NCBI RefSeq assembly: GCF_947500605.1
Contig: NZ_CANMSJ010000001.1
Span: 1-64,000 of the forward strand
Source of the DNA: an uncultured Lacinutrix sp.
Lineage (GTDB): Bacteria; Bacteroidota; Bacteroidia; Flavobacteriales; Flavobacteriaceae
Direction: 5' to 3'
DNA length: 64,000 nt
The notes under the pieces are model-generated. The model made no database searches. It was not told the DNA's origin and was given only the letters and a program-made list of their open reading frames with translations. This document shows positions 51,677-61,536 of the stretch, in pieces. Made by a program: the position numbers and the translations under genes. Each line of letters starts with the position of its first letter. The stretch's first letter is position 1.

Positions 51677-52063
51677 TTAATAACCAGTATTATTTATTTC
51701 TATCCAATAACCATCCGGATCTTGGAAATATATTTGCTGTATGCCATCGTCTCGAACGTAGTCTTTACTTGGTGTACCTTTCCAATCTGAGTATTCTATA
51801 TTTAAACTTTTAAGGTGTTTAATAATTAAATCTAAATTAGGAGTTGCTAAGGCAAAATGAACAGCCTTATTGGTTATAACGTCAAGTTTAGGTCTAGGTA
51901 TAAGATGTATTTGTTTTTTATCTGTTAAAGAGAGCCATCGCGTTTTAGAATTTGAAGCAGTGTTTTTAATCTCTTCAAGCAATAATACTTCTTTATAGAA
52001 ATGCAGAGATTGGTCTACATCTTTTACAGAAAGTGCAATATGATCTATTAAGAAGGTGAACAT
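51677..52063 (-). CDS. VOC-family (glyoxalase-like) protein
   Basis: A 128-residue protein of the vicinal oxygen chelate fold with two beta-alpha-beta-beta-beta modules: FLIDHIALSVKDVDQSLHFYKEVL at the start, with a metal-ligand His, and IYFQDPDGYWIEINNTGY at the end with a Glu ligand. It resembles lactoylglutathione lyases and dioxygenases but lacks features that would fix the reaction. It lies 58 bases upstream of the alginate lyase on the same strand. Confidence 0.88.
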   Translation of the reverse strand: MFTFLIDHIALSVKDVDQSLHFYKEVLLLEEIKNTASNSKTRWLSLTDKKQIHLIPRPKLDVITNKAVHFALATPNLDLIIKHLKSLNIEYSDWKGTPSKDYVRDDGIQQIYFQDPDGYWIEINNTGY

Positions 52064-52110
52064 AATATTCTATTTTAAATATGAGATTGCTTTATACTAC
52101 GCAATGATAT

Positions 52111-53403
52111 TTATTTCAATAAAAACGATTTTAAACCATCGTAACTACTAATTTTAGTTGCTTCTTTAGTTTTTCCCATAACCGATTGTATTTGTTCTGG
52201 TAGTGGTTGTTTTTCTTTAATAACGTCTTCAACTACATCTAAAAACTTTGTTGGATGTGCTGTTTCTAAAAATACACAATGTGCATTTGGATTGTTTTCT
52301 AAATAAGCTTTACTACCTAAATAACCAACAGCTCCATGAGGATCTGCAACGTAATTGTATTTATCGTGAATTTCTTTTAAAGCTACTTTAGTTTCGGCAT
52401 CACTAAAACTATAGGAAGATAGATTGTTTTTTAATGCGTTAAAATTATTTTTATAGATTTCTCTAATACGTATAAAGTTACTTGGATTACCAACATCCAT
52501 TGCATTACTAATAGTTTGTACAGATGGTTTTGGGTTGTATTCTTCTGTTTTTAAGTATTGTGTTACAACGTTATTTTCGTTGTTAGATGCTATAAAGTGT
52601 TTAATTGGTAAACCTAATTGTTGTGCCATCATTCCTGCGCAGACGTTTCCAAAGTTTCCACTTGGTACAGAAAACACAATGTCTTTATGTGTTTTATGTA
52701 ATTGCTTGTAAGCAAATATAAAATAGAGAAGTTGTGGCAACCAACGTGCAACGTTAATAGAGTTTGCAGAGGTTAATTGCATTTTACTAGTTAATTCTTC
52801 GTCTAAAAAAGCACGTTTAACCATGTCTTGGCAATCATCGAAAACACCGTCTACTTCAAGTGCTTTTATGTTTTGTCCAAGTGTTGTTAATTGCATTTCT
52901 TGTATGTCGCTTACTTTTCCGCTAGGATAAAGAATGACAACATTTACTCCTTTTACACCTAAAAAACCATTTGCTACAGCGCCACCTGTATCTCCAGAAG
53001 TTGCAACAAGCACAGTAACCTCGTTTGTGTTGTCTTTATTAAAATAACCTAAACAACGTGCCATAAAACGTGCGCCAACGTCTTTAAATGCCATTGTTGG
53101 TCCGTGAAACAACTCTAAAGTAGAAATATTATCATTTAATTTTACAATAGGAAAATCGAAAGACAAGGTTTCTTCAATTATGGTTTTTAAAACTGTTTCA
53201 GGAATATCTGGACTAACAAATTGTTTAAGAGCTTCGAAAGCAATTTCGGTATACGTTAAATCGTCTATATTATCGAAAAACGATTGTGGTAATGGTGTTA
53301 TAGTTTCTGGGAAATACAATCCTTTATCTGGAGCTAATCCTTTAATTACAGCATCTTTAAATGTTGTATTTGGTGCTTTTTTGTTTAGAGAGTAGTAGTT
53401 CAT
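52111..53403 (-). CDS. thrC: Threonine synthase
   Basis: A 430-residue PLP enzyme from ATG at 53403 (MNYYSLNKKAPNTTFKDAV); the longer frame from 53445 starts inside a REP-like repeat and is rejected. The PLP lysine is in GPTMAFKDVGARFM, with phosphate-binding ATSGDTGGAVANGF and a C-terminal PHGAVGYLGS. It converts O-phosphohomoserine to threonine. It is the last gene of thrA-thrB-thrC. A palindromic repeat lies in the 141-base gap to thrB. Confidence 0.96.
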   Translation of the reverse strand: MNYYSLNKKAPNTTFKDAVIKGLAPDKGLYFPETITPLPQSFFDNIDDLTYTEIAFEALKQFVSPDIPETVLKTIIEETLSFDFPIVKLNDNISTLELFHGPTMAFKDVGARFMARCLGYFNKDNTNEVTVLVATSGDTGGAVANGFLGVKGVNVVILYPSGKVSDIQEMQLTTLGQNIKALEVDGVFDDCQDMVKRAFLDEELTSKMQLTSANSINVARWLPQLLYFIFAYKQLHKTHKDIVFSVPSGNFGNVCAGMMAQQLGLPIKHFIASNNENNVVTQYLKTEEYNPKPSVQTISNAMDVGNPSNFIRIREIYKNNFNALKNNLSSYSFSDAETKVALKEIHDKYNYVADPHGAVGYLGSKAYLENNPNAHCVFLETAHPTKFLDVVEDVIKEKQPLPEQIQSVMGKTKEATKISSYDGLKSFLLK

Positions 53404-53427
53404 TATTTTAGATTTTGAATTGTTTCT

Positions 53428-53536
53428 GTCATTGCGAGGACGCAAGACGTAGCAATCTTTTACTTTATGTGTTCAATTTTAAATTTTGGTGTTATTCATG
53501 AGATTACCATGACGCTAAAAAGCATCTCGTAATGAC
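53428..53536. repeat. REP-like palindromic element between thrB and thrC
   Basis: The arms are GTCATTGCGAGGACGCAAG (53428 on) and, inverted, GTCATTACGAGATGC from 53536 leftwards. The middle has AGCAATCTT and AGATTACC half-sites. The GTCATTGCGAG end is a widespread intergenic palindrome in bacteria. An ancient miniature element or mRNA structure in the thr operon is likely. Confidence 0.8.
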
Positions 53537-53544
53537 GATTGAAT

Positions 53545-54465
53545 TTATAACACCTTCATTCCTTGTGTATTAATTTTAGAAACGTATACATTAAACTCAA
53601 TCTCAGTTTTAGAGTACACGTTTTTCATAGCTTCAGCAACGGCTTCAGCAGTATCTTTTCCTTTAGATAATGCAAAAATAGAAGGACCAGAACCCGAAAT
53701 TCCTGCACCTAAAGCACCTGCTTTTATAACTTCAGTTTTAACCGAATTAAAATGAGGGATTAACTGACTTCTATAAGGTTCTACAACAACATCTTCTAAA
53801 GATTCACTTAATAAATTATAATCTTCAGTATGTAATGCATGTACTAAACTTCCAACATTAGACCATTGCGTTATGGCATTTTGTAAAGGAATGTCTTTAG
53901 GTAAAATAGCACGAGATTCTGATGTCTTTACCTCAATTTGAGGATGAATAATTGTAACAAATAAATCTTTTGGTGTTGGTAATTGTAAAACCTTTAAAGG
54001 TGTTGTGCTTTTTACTAAAGTAAATCCACCAAATAGAGCAGGAGCAATGTTATCTGCATGTTCGCAACCACTTGCAATAGCTTCACCTTTCATAGCGAAA
54101 TTAGTGATTTCTGTTTGGTTGTATGGTTTTCCTAATAATTCGTTTATTGCAAAAACACTTCCTGCAGCACTTGCAGAACTACTTCCAATACCACTACCAG
54201 GTTTTATGTTTTTATAAATTTCAATTTCGAAACCACAATCTGGTTTTGCATGGTTATATAGTGCTAATGCGGAAACACTAGCAACATTTTTTTCTGTTTC
54301 AAAAGGTAAATCTGCACCAACAATTTTGGTGATTTTTATTCCTTTCTCTTTCGTTTTTCTAATAACCATTTCATCACCAATGGTATCTATGCAAAAGCCT
54401 AAAACATCAAATCCGCATGAGACGTTTGCTACTGTAGCTGGTGAGAATATTTTTATTTCGTTCAT
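53545..54465 (-). CDS. thrB: Homoserine kinase
   Basis: A 306-residue GHMP kinase: IFSPATVANVSCGFDVLGFCID opens it, the ATP-binding PGSGIGSSSASAAGSVFA motif is near residues 92-108, and a C-terminal GISGSGPSIFALS is present. It phosphorylates homoserine. It lies 85 bases after thrA. Confidence 0.97.
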   Translation of the reverse strand: MNEIKIFSPATVANVSCGFDVLGFCIDTIGDEMVIRKTKEKGIKITKIVGADLPFETEKNVASVSALALYNHAKPDCGFEIEIYKNIKPGSGIGSSSASAAGSVFAINELLGKPYNQTEITNFAMKGEAIASGCEHADNIAPALFGGFTLVKSTTPLKVLQLPTPKDLFVTIIHPQIEVKTSESRAILPKDIPLQNAITQWSNVGSLVHALHTEDYNLLSESLEDVVVEPYRSQLIPHFNSVKTEVIKAGALGAGISGSGPSIFALSKGKDTAEAVAEAMKNVYSKTEIEFNVYVSKINTQGMKVL

Positions 54466-54550
54466 AACCTTTTATAGAAAAGGAAAATAGAGAAAAGAAA
54501 ATAGACCATTTAATTACAGTCAATATTTTCTTTTCTTTATTCTCTATTTT

Positions 54551-56995
54551 TTATTTACTTCCTGCTTTTATTATATCGGCAAATAAACCAGAAGCAGTAA
54601 CATCTGCACCAGCACCAGCACCTTTAACAATTAATGGCTGTTCTGGATAACGCTCTGTATAAAACATAACAATATTGTCTTTTCCTTCAAGGTTGTAAAA
54701 TGGATGACCATCTGGAATTTCTTTTAATCCAACTTTAGCTTTTCCGTTTTTAAACTCTGCAACGTATTTTAATTGGCAGTTTTTTGCTTTAGCCGAAGCA
54801 TATAATTTTTGAAAATGAGCTTCGTCTGTTTTAAGCGTTTTGTAAAAATCGTCTACAGTATCGCTTTCTAGGTTCGCTTTAGTTAAAAATGAATCATTTT
54901 CTATAGATTCAATTTCCATTTCACCACCATTTTCACGTGCTAAAATTAATATCTTTCTAGCAACATCAATTCCGCTTAAATCTATTCTAGGATCAGGTTC
55001 TGTATAACCTTCAAATTGTGCACGTTTTACAGTATCGTGAAAGTTTGTTTTATCACTAAAATTATTAAATACAAAATTTAAACTTCCAGAAAGTACCGCT
55101 TGAATGCTAGTTACTTTATCTCCAGAAGTGACTAAGTTATTTAAAGTGTTAATTATTGGTAATCCTGCACCTACATTAGTTTCATAAAGAAAAGGTGTGT
55201 TGTATTTTAGAGCTAAATCTTGTAATAATTTATAGTTACTATAAGTACTTGAACATGCAATTTTACTACAAGCAACAACGGCGATACTATTTCTTAAATA
55301 ATGCTCGTACATTTTAGAAACGGCGTCGTTAGCAGTAACATCTACAAAAATACTATTACGTAAATTTAGTGCTTTTGCTTTTTCTAAAAAGCCCTCTAAA
55401 GTTGATTTATCTGCATGATGAAATTTCGACGCCCAATTATCTAAATCTATTCCTTCGGCATTAAAAACCATTTTTTTAGAATTTGCTAAACCAACAATTC
55501 GAACGTCTAGTTTTAAATTCTTTTTTAGATAATTGCTTTGTTGGTGAATTTGGTCGATTAACTTTTCGCCTACATTACCAATACCAGTTATAAAAACATT
55601 TAACTGTTTTATGTTGTTTCCAAAAAAGCGCTCGTGTATAGTATTTAACGCTTTTTCTACATCTTTTTCTGCAATTACGGCAGATATATTTCTTTCTGAA
55701 GCACCTTGAGCAATCGCTCTAATGTTAATATTGTTTTTTCCTAAAGCGCTAAACATTTTACCACTAATACCTTGATGACTTTTCATATTATCGCCAACTA
55801 GTGCAATAATAGATAGATTTTGTTCTACGGTAATAGGATCAATTCTGTGTTTAGATATTTCATGTTCGAAAGCTAAATTAATCGTTGTTTCTGCTTGAAT
55901 GGCATCGTGTTTAGAAATTCCGAAACATATTGAATGCTCTGAAGACGCTTGTGTAATTAATATAATATTAATTTTTTCTTGAGATAATGTTTCAAATAAA
56001 CGTTTCGAAAAACCAGGTATACCAACCATACCATTGCCTTGCAGCGTTAAAAGTGCAATGTCGTTAATATTGGTAATACCAGTTGCCGTTGAAGACTTTG
56101 TGTTGCCTTCGTTAGAAATAATTGTTCCAAATTCGTTAGGTTTAAGGGTATTCTTAATATGAATAGGAATATTTAAACTTAAAACAGGCTGAACAGTAGG
56201 TGGATAAAGTACTTTAGCACCAAAATGCGACAACTCCATCGCTTCGTGATAACTAATACGTTCTATAGGGTAGGCTTGCTTAACAAGCTTAGGGTTTGTT
56301 GTGTACATACCGCTAACATCTGTCCAGATTTCTAGTTTTTCTGTTTTTAAAGCCGCAGCTACAATGGCAGCAGTATAATCTGATCCTCCACGACCTAAAG
56401 TAGTCGTTTTACCTAAGTATGATTTTGAAATAAAACCAGGAAGTATTGTTATGTCTTGTGTTGCTTGGTTAAAATACTCTTGAATATTATTATTCGTCGT
56501 TTCAAATATAACTTCAGCCTTTGTATAGTTAGAATTAGTAACTATAAGCTGTTGTGAATTCTTTCTGAACGCATTTATACCTCTAGATTTTAGAGTTTCG
56601 GCAATTATAAAAGACGATAAAAGTTCTCCAAAACTTACCAAACGATCGGACGTTTGAGGAGATAGTTCATTTATAAGAAAAATACCGTCTAAAAGGTTTT
56701 TAAGTTTTTTTAATTTGCCGTCTAATTCCTTTGTAATGGCAGCGTTATTTTGAGGAATTAATTCTTCTAAAACTTTAATATGTTTAGCTTTAATAGATTT
56801 GTATTCCGTTTTATAATTCTTGTTATTATCTTTCGCTAAGTTGCCAGCTTTAAGTAGTTTATCTGTAATACCACCAATGGCAGAAACCACACAAATAACT
56901 TTGTCTTTTTTAGAATAATCTTCTAAAATAGTAATAACTTTATTAATGTTTTTTGAAGAACCTACAGATGTTCCACCAAATTTTAATACTTGCAT
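54551..56995 (-). CDS. thrA: Bifunctional aspartate kinase/homoserine dehydrogenase
   Basis: An 814-residue fusion. Aspartate kinase: MQVLKFGGTSVGSS at the start and FGELLSSFI, GRGGSDYTAAI, WTDVSGMYT. Two ACT regulatory domains follow (about residues 305-460; GNGMVGIPGFSKRLF, VGDNMKSHQGISGKMF). Homoserine dehydrogenase begins VFITGIGNVGEKLIDQI near 467 and includes YETNVGAGLPIINTLNNL, GSLNFVFN and a C-terminal GAGAGADVTASGLFADI. It performs the first and third steps from aspartate to homoserine and is probably inhibited by threonine. First gene of the operon. Confidence 0.97.
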   Translation of the reverse strand: MQVLKFGGTSVGSSKNINKVITILEDYSKKDKVICVVSAIGGITDKLLKAGNLAKDNNKNYKTEYKSIKAKHIKVLEELIPQNNAAITKELDGKLKKLKNLLDGIFLINELSPQTSDRLVSFGELLSSFIIAETLKSRGINAFRKNSQQLIVTNSNYTKAEVIFETTNNNIQEYFNQATQDITILPGFISKSYLGKTTTLGRGGSDYTAAIVAAALKTEKLEIWTDVSGMYTTNPKLVKQAYPIERISYHEAMELSHFGAKVLYPPTVQPVLSLNIPIHIKNTLKPNEFGTIISNEGNTKSSTATGITNINDIALLTLQGNGMVGIPGFSKRLFETLSQEKINIILITQASSEHSICFGISKHDAIQAETTINLAFEHEISKHRIDPITVEQNLSIIALVGDNMKSHQGISGKMFSALGKNNINIRAIAQGASERNISAVIAEKDVEKALNTIHERFFGNNIKQLNVFITGIGNVGEKLIDQIHQQSNYLKKNLKLDVRIVGLANSKKMVFNAEGIDLDNWASKFHHADKSTLEGFLEKAKALNLRNSIFVDVTANDAVSKMYEHYLRNSIAVVACSKIACSSTYSNYKLLQDLALKYNTPFLYETNVGAGLPIINTLNNLVTSGDKVTSIQAVLSGSLNFVFNNFSDKTNFHDTVKRAQFEGYTEPDPRIDLSGIDVARKILILARENGGEMEIESIENDSFLTKANLESDTVDDFYKTLKTDEAHFQKLYASAKAKNCQLKYVAEFKNGKAKVGLKEIPDGHPFYNLEGKDNIVMFYTERYPEQPLIVKGAGAGADVTASGLFADIIKAGSK

Positions 56996-57184
56996 GAGAG
57001 TTGAATTATTTTAATAAATGATAGGGAAAAGTATTACTTTTACGTGAATAAGAAAACTAATTGTTGATTTTTATACAATTCTGATTTTTATTCAATTTAA
57101 TTTTTAATTTAAGAACTATAATCGCTTAAGACTGAATTATCTTGAACGATTTTAAAGGACATTATAATACTACTGAAATTTAAT

Positions 57185-58747
57185 ATGAAGATATTCTCTA
57201 AGGAACAAATTTACGAAGGTGATAAGTTAACACAAGAAAAGCAGAAAATTTCCTCGACCGATTTAATGGAGCGCGCAGGAATGCAAATTTTTAACTGGAT
57301 ACATACAAGAATGCAAGGTGCTCAAGTGCCAATTCATGTGTTTTGTGGTATTGGTAACAATGGAGGTGACGGATTAGTAGTTGCTAGACACCTAATTACA
57401 CATGGTTATAATGTTAATACTTACATTGTAAATTGCAGCGATAAGCGTTCTAAAGATTTTTTAATTAATTACGATCGTGTTAAAAATGTTACTAAAGACT
57501 GGCCAACATTATTAAGTTGTGAAGAAGATTTTAGTGCCATTACTATTAACGAAAAAGATATTATTGTTGATGCTGTTTTTGGAATAGGATTAAATCGTCC
57601 TGTTGATGCTTGGGTTAAAGGTTTATTTAACTTTTTTAGAGCAACAAAAGCATTTACACTATCTATAGATTTACCTTCTGGATTGGCTACAGATAAGAGT
57701 GTTGAAGATTCTGAAGCAGTTGTTAATGCTGGTTATACTTTAAGTTTTCAAACACCAAAATTAGTATTCTTTTTACCAGAAACAGCAAAGTATACTGTAC
57801 AATGGGAAGTTTTAGATATTGGTATTGATCCGGAGTATTTGTTTACTACAGTTACAGAGGCCGATTTAATTGGTAAGAATGAAGTATTACCTATTTATAA
57901 ACCTCGTGAAAAATATAGCCATAAAGGTACTTTTGGACACAGTTTAATTATTGGAGGAAGTTATGGTAAAATAGGAGCAGTAGCATTAGCGAGTAGATCT
58001 GTACTAGCAGTAGGCGCAGGAAAAGTAACAGCTTATATGCCAAAATGTGGTTATATACCATTACAGACGGCTTTTCCAGAGGCTATGGTAATTACTGATG
58101 AAGATGATGAAAAAATAACTAAAATAACGTTCGATATAGAACCAACAGTTATTGGAATTGGAGTAGGTTTAGGTACAGATACTAAAACGGTTGCTGCTAT
58201 GGAAGCTTTTTTAAAATCAAATAAAAAGCCTTTAGTTATTGATGCTGATGGTTTAAATATTTTAGCTAAAAAGAAAGCTTTATTAAAATTATTACCAGAA
58301 TTAACCATTTTAACACCGCATCCAAAAGAATTAGAAAGACTGGTAGGTAAATGGGACAATGATTTCGATAAATTAAAGAAAACAAAAGCTTTTGCTAAAA
58401 AGTATAAAGTAATTGTAGTTATAAAAGGTGCAAATACTATTACTGTTTTCGATGATAAACTATATGTAAACGCTACTGGAAATCCAGGATTGGCAACAGC
58501 AGGAACAGGAGATGTTTTAACAGGAATGTTAACGGGTTTAATTTCTCAAGGTTACGATCCATTACAAGCTACACTTTTTGGAGTGTATTTACATGGTAAA
58601 AGTGCAGATATTTTAATAGAGCAATTAGGCTACCAAAGTATTATTGCAAGTAATGTAATAGAAGGTATAAGTTTAGCTTACTTAGATTTGTTTAAGCAGC
58701 CAGAACAGCCTCAAGTAGAGCAAGCGGATACTGAAGAACAACGATAA
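57185..58747 (+). CDS. nnr: Bifunctional NAD(P)HX epimerase/dehydratase
   Basis: A 520-residue fusion. The N-terminal epimerase (YjeF_N, about 1-215) carries GIGNNGGDGLVVARHL and DAVFGIGL. The C-terminal ADP-dependent NAD(P)HX dehydratase (about 235-500) has GTFGHSLIIGGSYGKIGAVALA, ILTPHPKELERLVG and NATGNPGLATAGTGDVLTG. It repairs hydrated nicotinamide cofactors. An acidic tail QADTEEQR ends the chain. It is divergent from thrA and is followed by a strong shared terminator. Confidence 0.96.
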   Translation: MKIFSKEQIYEGDKLTQEKQKISSTDLMERAGMQIFNWIHTRMQGAQVPIHVFCGIGNNGGDGLVVARHLITHGYNVNTYIVNCSDKRSKDFLINYDRVKNVTKDWPTLLSCEEDFSAITINEKDIIVDAVFGIGLNRPVDAWVKGLFNFFRATKAFTLSIDLPSGLATDKSVEDSEAVVNAGYTLSFQTPKLVFFLPETAKYTVQWEVLDIGIDPEYLFTTVTEADLIGKNEVLPIYKPREKYSHKGTFGHSLIIGGSYGKIGAVALASRSVLAVGAGKVTAYMPKCGYIPLQTAFPEAMVITDEDDEKITKITFDIEPTVIGIGVGLGTDTKTVAAMEAFLKSNKKPLVIDADGLNILAKKKALLKLLPELTILTPHPKELERLVGKWDNDFDKLKKTKAFAKKYKVIVVIKGANTITVFDDKLYVNATGNPGLATAGTGDVLTGMLTGLISQGYDPLQATLFGVYLHGKSADILIEQLGYQSIIASNVIEGISLAYLDLFKQPEQPQVEQADTEEQR

Positions 58748-58760
58748 AAAAACATAAAAA

Positions 58761-58819
58761 TATAGCATAAAAAAAACGAGCTAAACTTTTAAAAGTCTGC
58801 TCGTTTTTTTTATGCTATA
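58761..58819. terminator. Long bidirectional terminator
   Basis: TATAGCATAAAAAAAACGAGC (given here as a 21-base arm split TATAGCAT, eight A, CGAGC) pairs with GCTCG, eight T, ATGCTATA. It separates the convergent nnr and thioredoxin-like genes. Confidence 0.9.
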
Positions 58820-58829
58820 TTTTTTTTAA

Positions 58830-59873
58830 TTAGATATTATCTAATCCATTTAATAATGCTCTTAATTTTGGACTTGAAGGTCTTGGAGCATCAGCATTAA
58901 CAATGTTTCCAGCTGGATCGATTAAGATAAAACGAGGAATACCATTAATTTTGAATCCTTGTACGAATTCAGATTTCCAACCATTGTCAGATATTATTTG
59001 AATACCACCTAATTCCTTATCGGCTATCATTTTCTTCCAACCTTCTTTAGCAGCTGCGGCATCACCTTTAAATCCTCTACCGTCATCTACAGAAAGGCTT
59101 ACAAATTCAATGTTTTTATCATGGAAATCTTTTTCAACTTCTTTTAATGAAGGAATTTCCCTAAGACAAGGTCCACACCAAGTTGCCCAAACATCTATAT
59201 AAACATATTTACCTTTTAAATCTGCTAAAGCTGTTTTACCTCCTTTAACATTTTCAAAATTAAAATCAGGAGAAGGTTGTCCTACATATGAAGCAAATTG
59301 TTTAGTTCTGGCTTGTTGTTGTCTGTAAGCTCCAGTAATTCCTGGCTTAAATTGTGTGATCTGTGCTTTTTCATTAGCTACAAGTGTAGAGTCTAAACCT
59401 TTAATATTATTGTCTAAGAACGTATACATTTCTTTTTCAAGATCAACTATTTTAGCATTGAATTCTACTTCTTCTAAATCGAAAAGACTTGGTTCTATTA
59501 AGTTTTCTTGCATCACTGCTTTTTTTACTAAATAGTTATTAGACTCAGCACCTTCACCTGTGAATTTTAAAGACTCATCGAATTCTTTAGTATCTAATTC
59601 TAATTTTAAATCGTAACCATTTTTTAGAAAAATGTTAGTAGATTCATTACCATCATAAACTCCATACATTCCAGTAGTAACTTTTAGAGTATCACTAAAC
59701 GTACCATCTTGAGCAATTTTAATTGTTTTAGAATATGTCCTTCCTTGATATACAAATAAAGAGTCGCTACTTTTGTTTTCAATTTTACCAGAAAAGGTAA
59801 CGTAGTCTTTAGGAGCTTCTTCTTTACAAGCTACAACTGCCAATACAGATAAGCCTAATAATAATTTCTTCAT
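58830..59873 (-). CDS. TlpA-like thioredoxin-fold lipoprotein (DUF4369 type)
   Basis: A 347-residue lipoprotein (lipobox VVAC, Cys16). Residues 25-120 form the beta-rich DUF4369-like domain (FSGKIENKSSDSLFVYQGR). A helical linker follows, then the thioredoxin domain (about 205-345) with YIDVWATWCGPCLREIP; the CGPC active site is at 233-236. Likely a periplasmic or outer-membrane-tethered thiol reductase for disulfide or cytochrome maturation. A TAnnTTTG box lies just upstream of its start. Common and multicopy in Bacteroidota. Confidence 0.92.
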   Translation of the reverse strand: MKKLLLGLSVLAVVACKEEAPKDYVTFSGKIENKSSDSLFVYQGRTYSKTIKIAQDGTFSDTLKVTTGMYGVYDGNESTNIFLKNGYDLKLELDTKEFDESLKFTGEGAESNNYLVKKAVMQENLIEPSLFDLEEVEFNAKIVDLEKEMYTFLDNNIKGLDSTLVANEKAQITQFKPGITGAYRQQQARTKQFASYVGQPSPDFNFENVKGGKTALADLKGKYVYIDVWATWCGPCLREIPSLKEVEKDFHDKNIEFVSLSVDDGRGFKGDAAAAKEGWKKMIADKELGGIQIISDNGWKSEFVQGFKINGIPRFILIDPAGNIVNADAPRPSSPKLRALLNGLDNI

Positions 59874-59896
59874 TTTTTTTGATATTAAATTTGTAT

Positions 59897-59904
59897 CAAA
59901 AATA
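59897..59904 (-). promoter_or_regulatory. Minus-7 box of the TlpA-like gene
   Basis: TATTTTTG on the minus strand matches TAnnTTTG and lies 24 bases before the start codon. No clear minus-33 TTG. Confidence 0.45.
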
Positions 59905-60000
59905 AGTTATAAATTTTAATTTAAATCATTTTGATAAATTATTAACAATACTTGCACAGCTTGTTTTGAATGATGATTTTTGATACACATAAAACAAACT

Positions 60001-61536
60001 ATGAGCACATTCCATTATATATCTTCAGAAAAACTAGACATTGTAACTATCTACAATATTTTTAAGGACAAGAAAAAGCTAAAGCTCTCCAAAGAGTCTG
60101 TTGATAAAATTAACACGTGTAAAACGTATTTAGATAAGAAGCTAAGTGAAGCCGATAAACCATTTTATGGTATTAATACCGGTTTTGGTTCTTTATATAA
60201 TGTAGAAATATCTAAGAACGATTTAACCAAGTTACAGGAAAATCTTGTAATGTCTCATGCTTGTGGAACAGGAGATCGTGTTCCAGAAAGTATTGTAAAG
60301 GTGATGTTACTTTTAAAAATACAATCTTTAAGTTATGGGCATAGTGGTGTACAGTTAGATACTGTAAATAGATTGATAGACTTCTTTAATAATGATGTGT
60401 TTCCGTTTGTGTTTACACAAGGTTCTCTTGGTGCTTCTGGTGATTTAGCTCCTTTAGCGCACTTGGCATTACCATTAATAGGAAAAGGAAAAGTAGTACA
60501 TAATAAAGAAGAAGTTAATGCAGGTGAAATACTTGAGAAATTTGGGTGGGAACCTATAAGATTAGAAGCTAAAGAAGGTTTGGCACTTTTAAACGGAACA
60601 CAGTTTATGAGCGCTTATGGCGTATATTTATTATTAATGTCTCATAAAACATCGTATTTGGCAGATGTAATTGCTAGTATTAGTTTAGATGCCTTTGATG
60701 GTAGAATAGAGCCTTTTCATGATTTAGTACATCAAGTACGTCCTCATCCAGGACAGTTAAAAGTGGCTAGACGTTTTAATGAATTTTTAAAAGGAAGTGA
60801 ATTAATTACGAGAGAAAAGGAACATGTTCAAGATCCTTATTCTTTTAGATGTATTCCTCAAGTGCATGGTGCAACAAAGGATACCTTAGATTTTGTTGAA
60901 CGTGTTATTTTAACCGAAATTAATTCTGTTACAGATAATCCTAATATTTTTCCTGAAGAAGATTTAATTATTTCTGGCGGAAATTTCCATGGGCAACCAT
61001 TGGCTTTAGCATTAGATTATTTAAAGATTGCTATGGCTGAAATTGGTAATATTTCTGAACGTCGTGTATTTCAATTAGTTTCAGGATTAAGAGGATTACC
61101 AGCATTTTTGGTAGATAATCCAGGTTTAAATTCTGGTTTTATGATACCTCAATATACAGCAGCAAGTATTGTAAGTGCTAATAAGCAGTTAGCAACACCA
61201 GCAAGTGTAGATAGTATTGTGTCTAGTAATGGGCAAGAAGACCATGTTAGTATGGGTGCAAATGCAGCAACACAAGCTTATAGGTTAATTAAAAACGTAG
61301 AACGTGTAATTGCCATAGAGTTGATGAATGCAAGCCAAGCGATAGCGTTTAGAAATCCATTAAAAACATCTCCTTTTTTAGAATCGTTTTTAGAGCAATA
61401 CAGAAAAGAAGTTTCTTTTGTGGAAAAAGATCGTGTATTACATGATGATATTGAAGCTTCAATCCAGTTTTTAAGTGATGTTGATGTGGAGATTGAAGAG
61501 TTGTTTTTGAATAATTATGGTGTAAATAATAATTAA
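60001..61536 (+). CDS. hutH: Histidine ammonia-lyase
   Basis: A 511-residue aromatic amino-acid ammonia-lyase from ATG at 60001 (MSTFHYISSEKLD); a frame start at 59980 is less likely. The MIO prosthetic group is formed from Ala-Ser-Gly at residues 145-147 in GSLGASGDLAPLAHL. Other marks: YGINTGFGSLYNV, QDPYSFRCIPQVHGA and SGGNFHGQPLALALD. It converts histidine to urocanate and ammonia. Other hut genes are not in the window. Its last four bases overlap a convergent minus-strand gene. Confidence 0.93.
   Translation: MSTFHYISSEKLDIVTIYNIFKDKKKLKLSKESVDKINTCKTYLDKKLSEADKPFYGINTGFGSLYNVEISKNDLTKLQENLVMSHACGTGDRVPESIVKVMLLLKIQSLSYGHSGVQLDTVNRLIDFFNNDVFPFVFTQGSLGASGDLAPLAHLALPLIGKGKVVHNKEEVNAGEILEKFGWEPIRLEAKEGLALLNGTQFMSAYGVYLLLMSHKTSYLADVIASISLDAFDGRIEPFHDLVHQVRPHPGQLKVARRFNEFLKGSELITREKEHVQDPYSFRCIPQVHGATKDTLDFVERVILTEINSVTDNPNIFPEEDLIISGGNFHGQPLALALDYLKIAMAEIGNISERRVFQLVSGLRGLPAFLVDNPGLNSGFMIPQYTAASIVSANKQLATPASVDSIVSSNGQEDHVSMGANAATQAYRLIKNVERVIAIELMNASQAIAFRNPLKTSPFLESFLEQYRKEVSFVEKDRVLHDDIEASIQFLSDVDVEIEELFLNNYGVNNN

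Noticed and set aside
53404-53445. Longer N-terminus for thrC
   Set aside because: The extra 14 residues are encoded by the REP-like palindrome.
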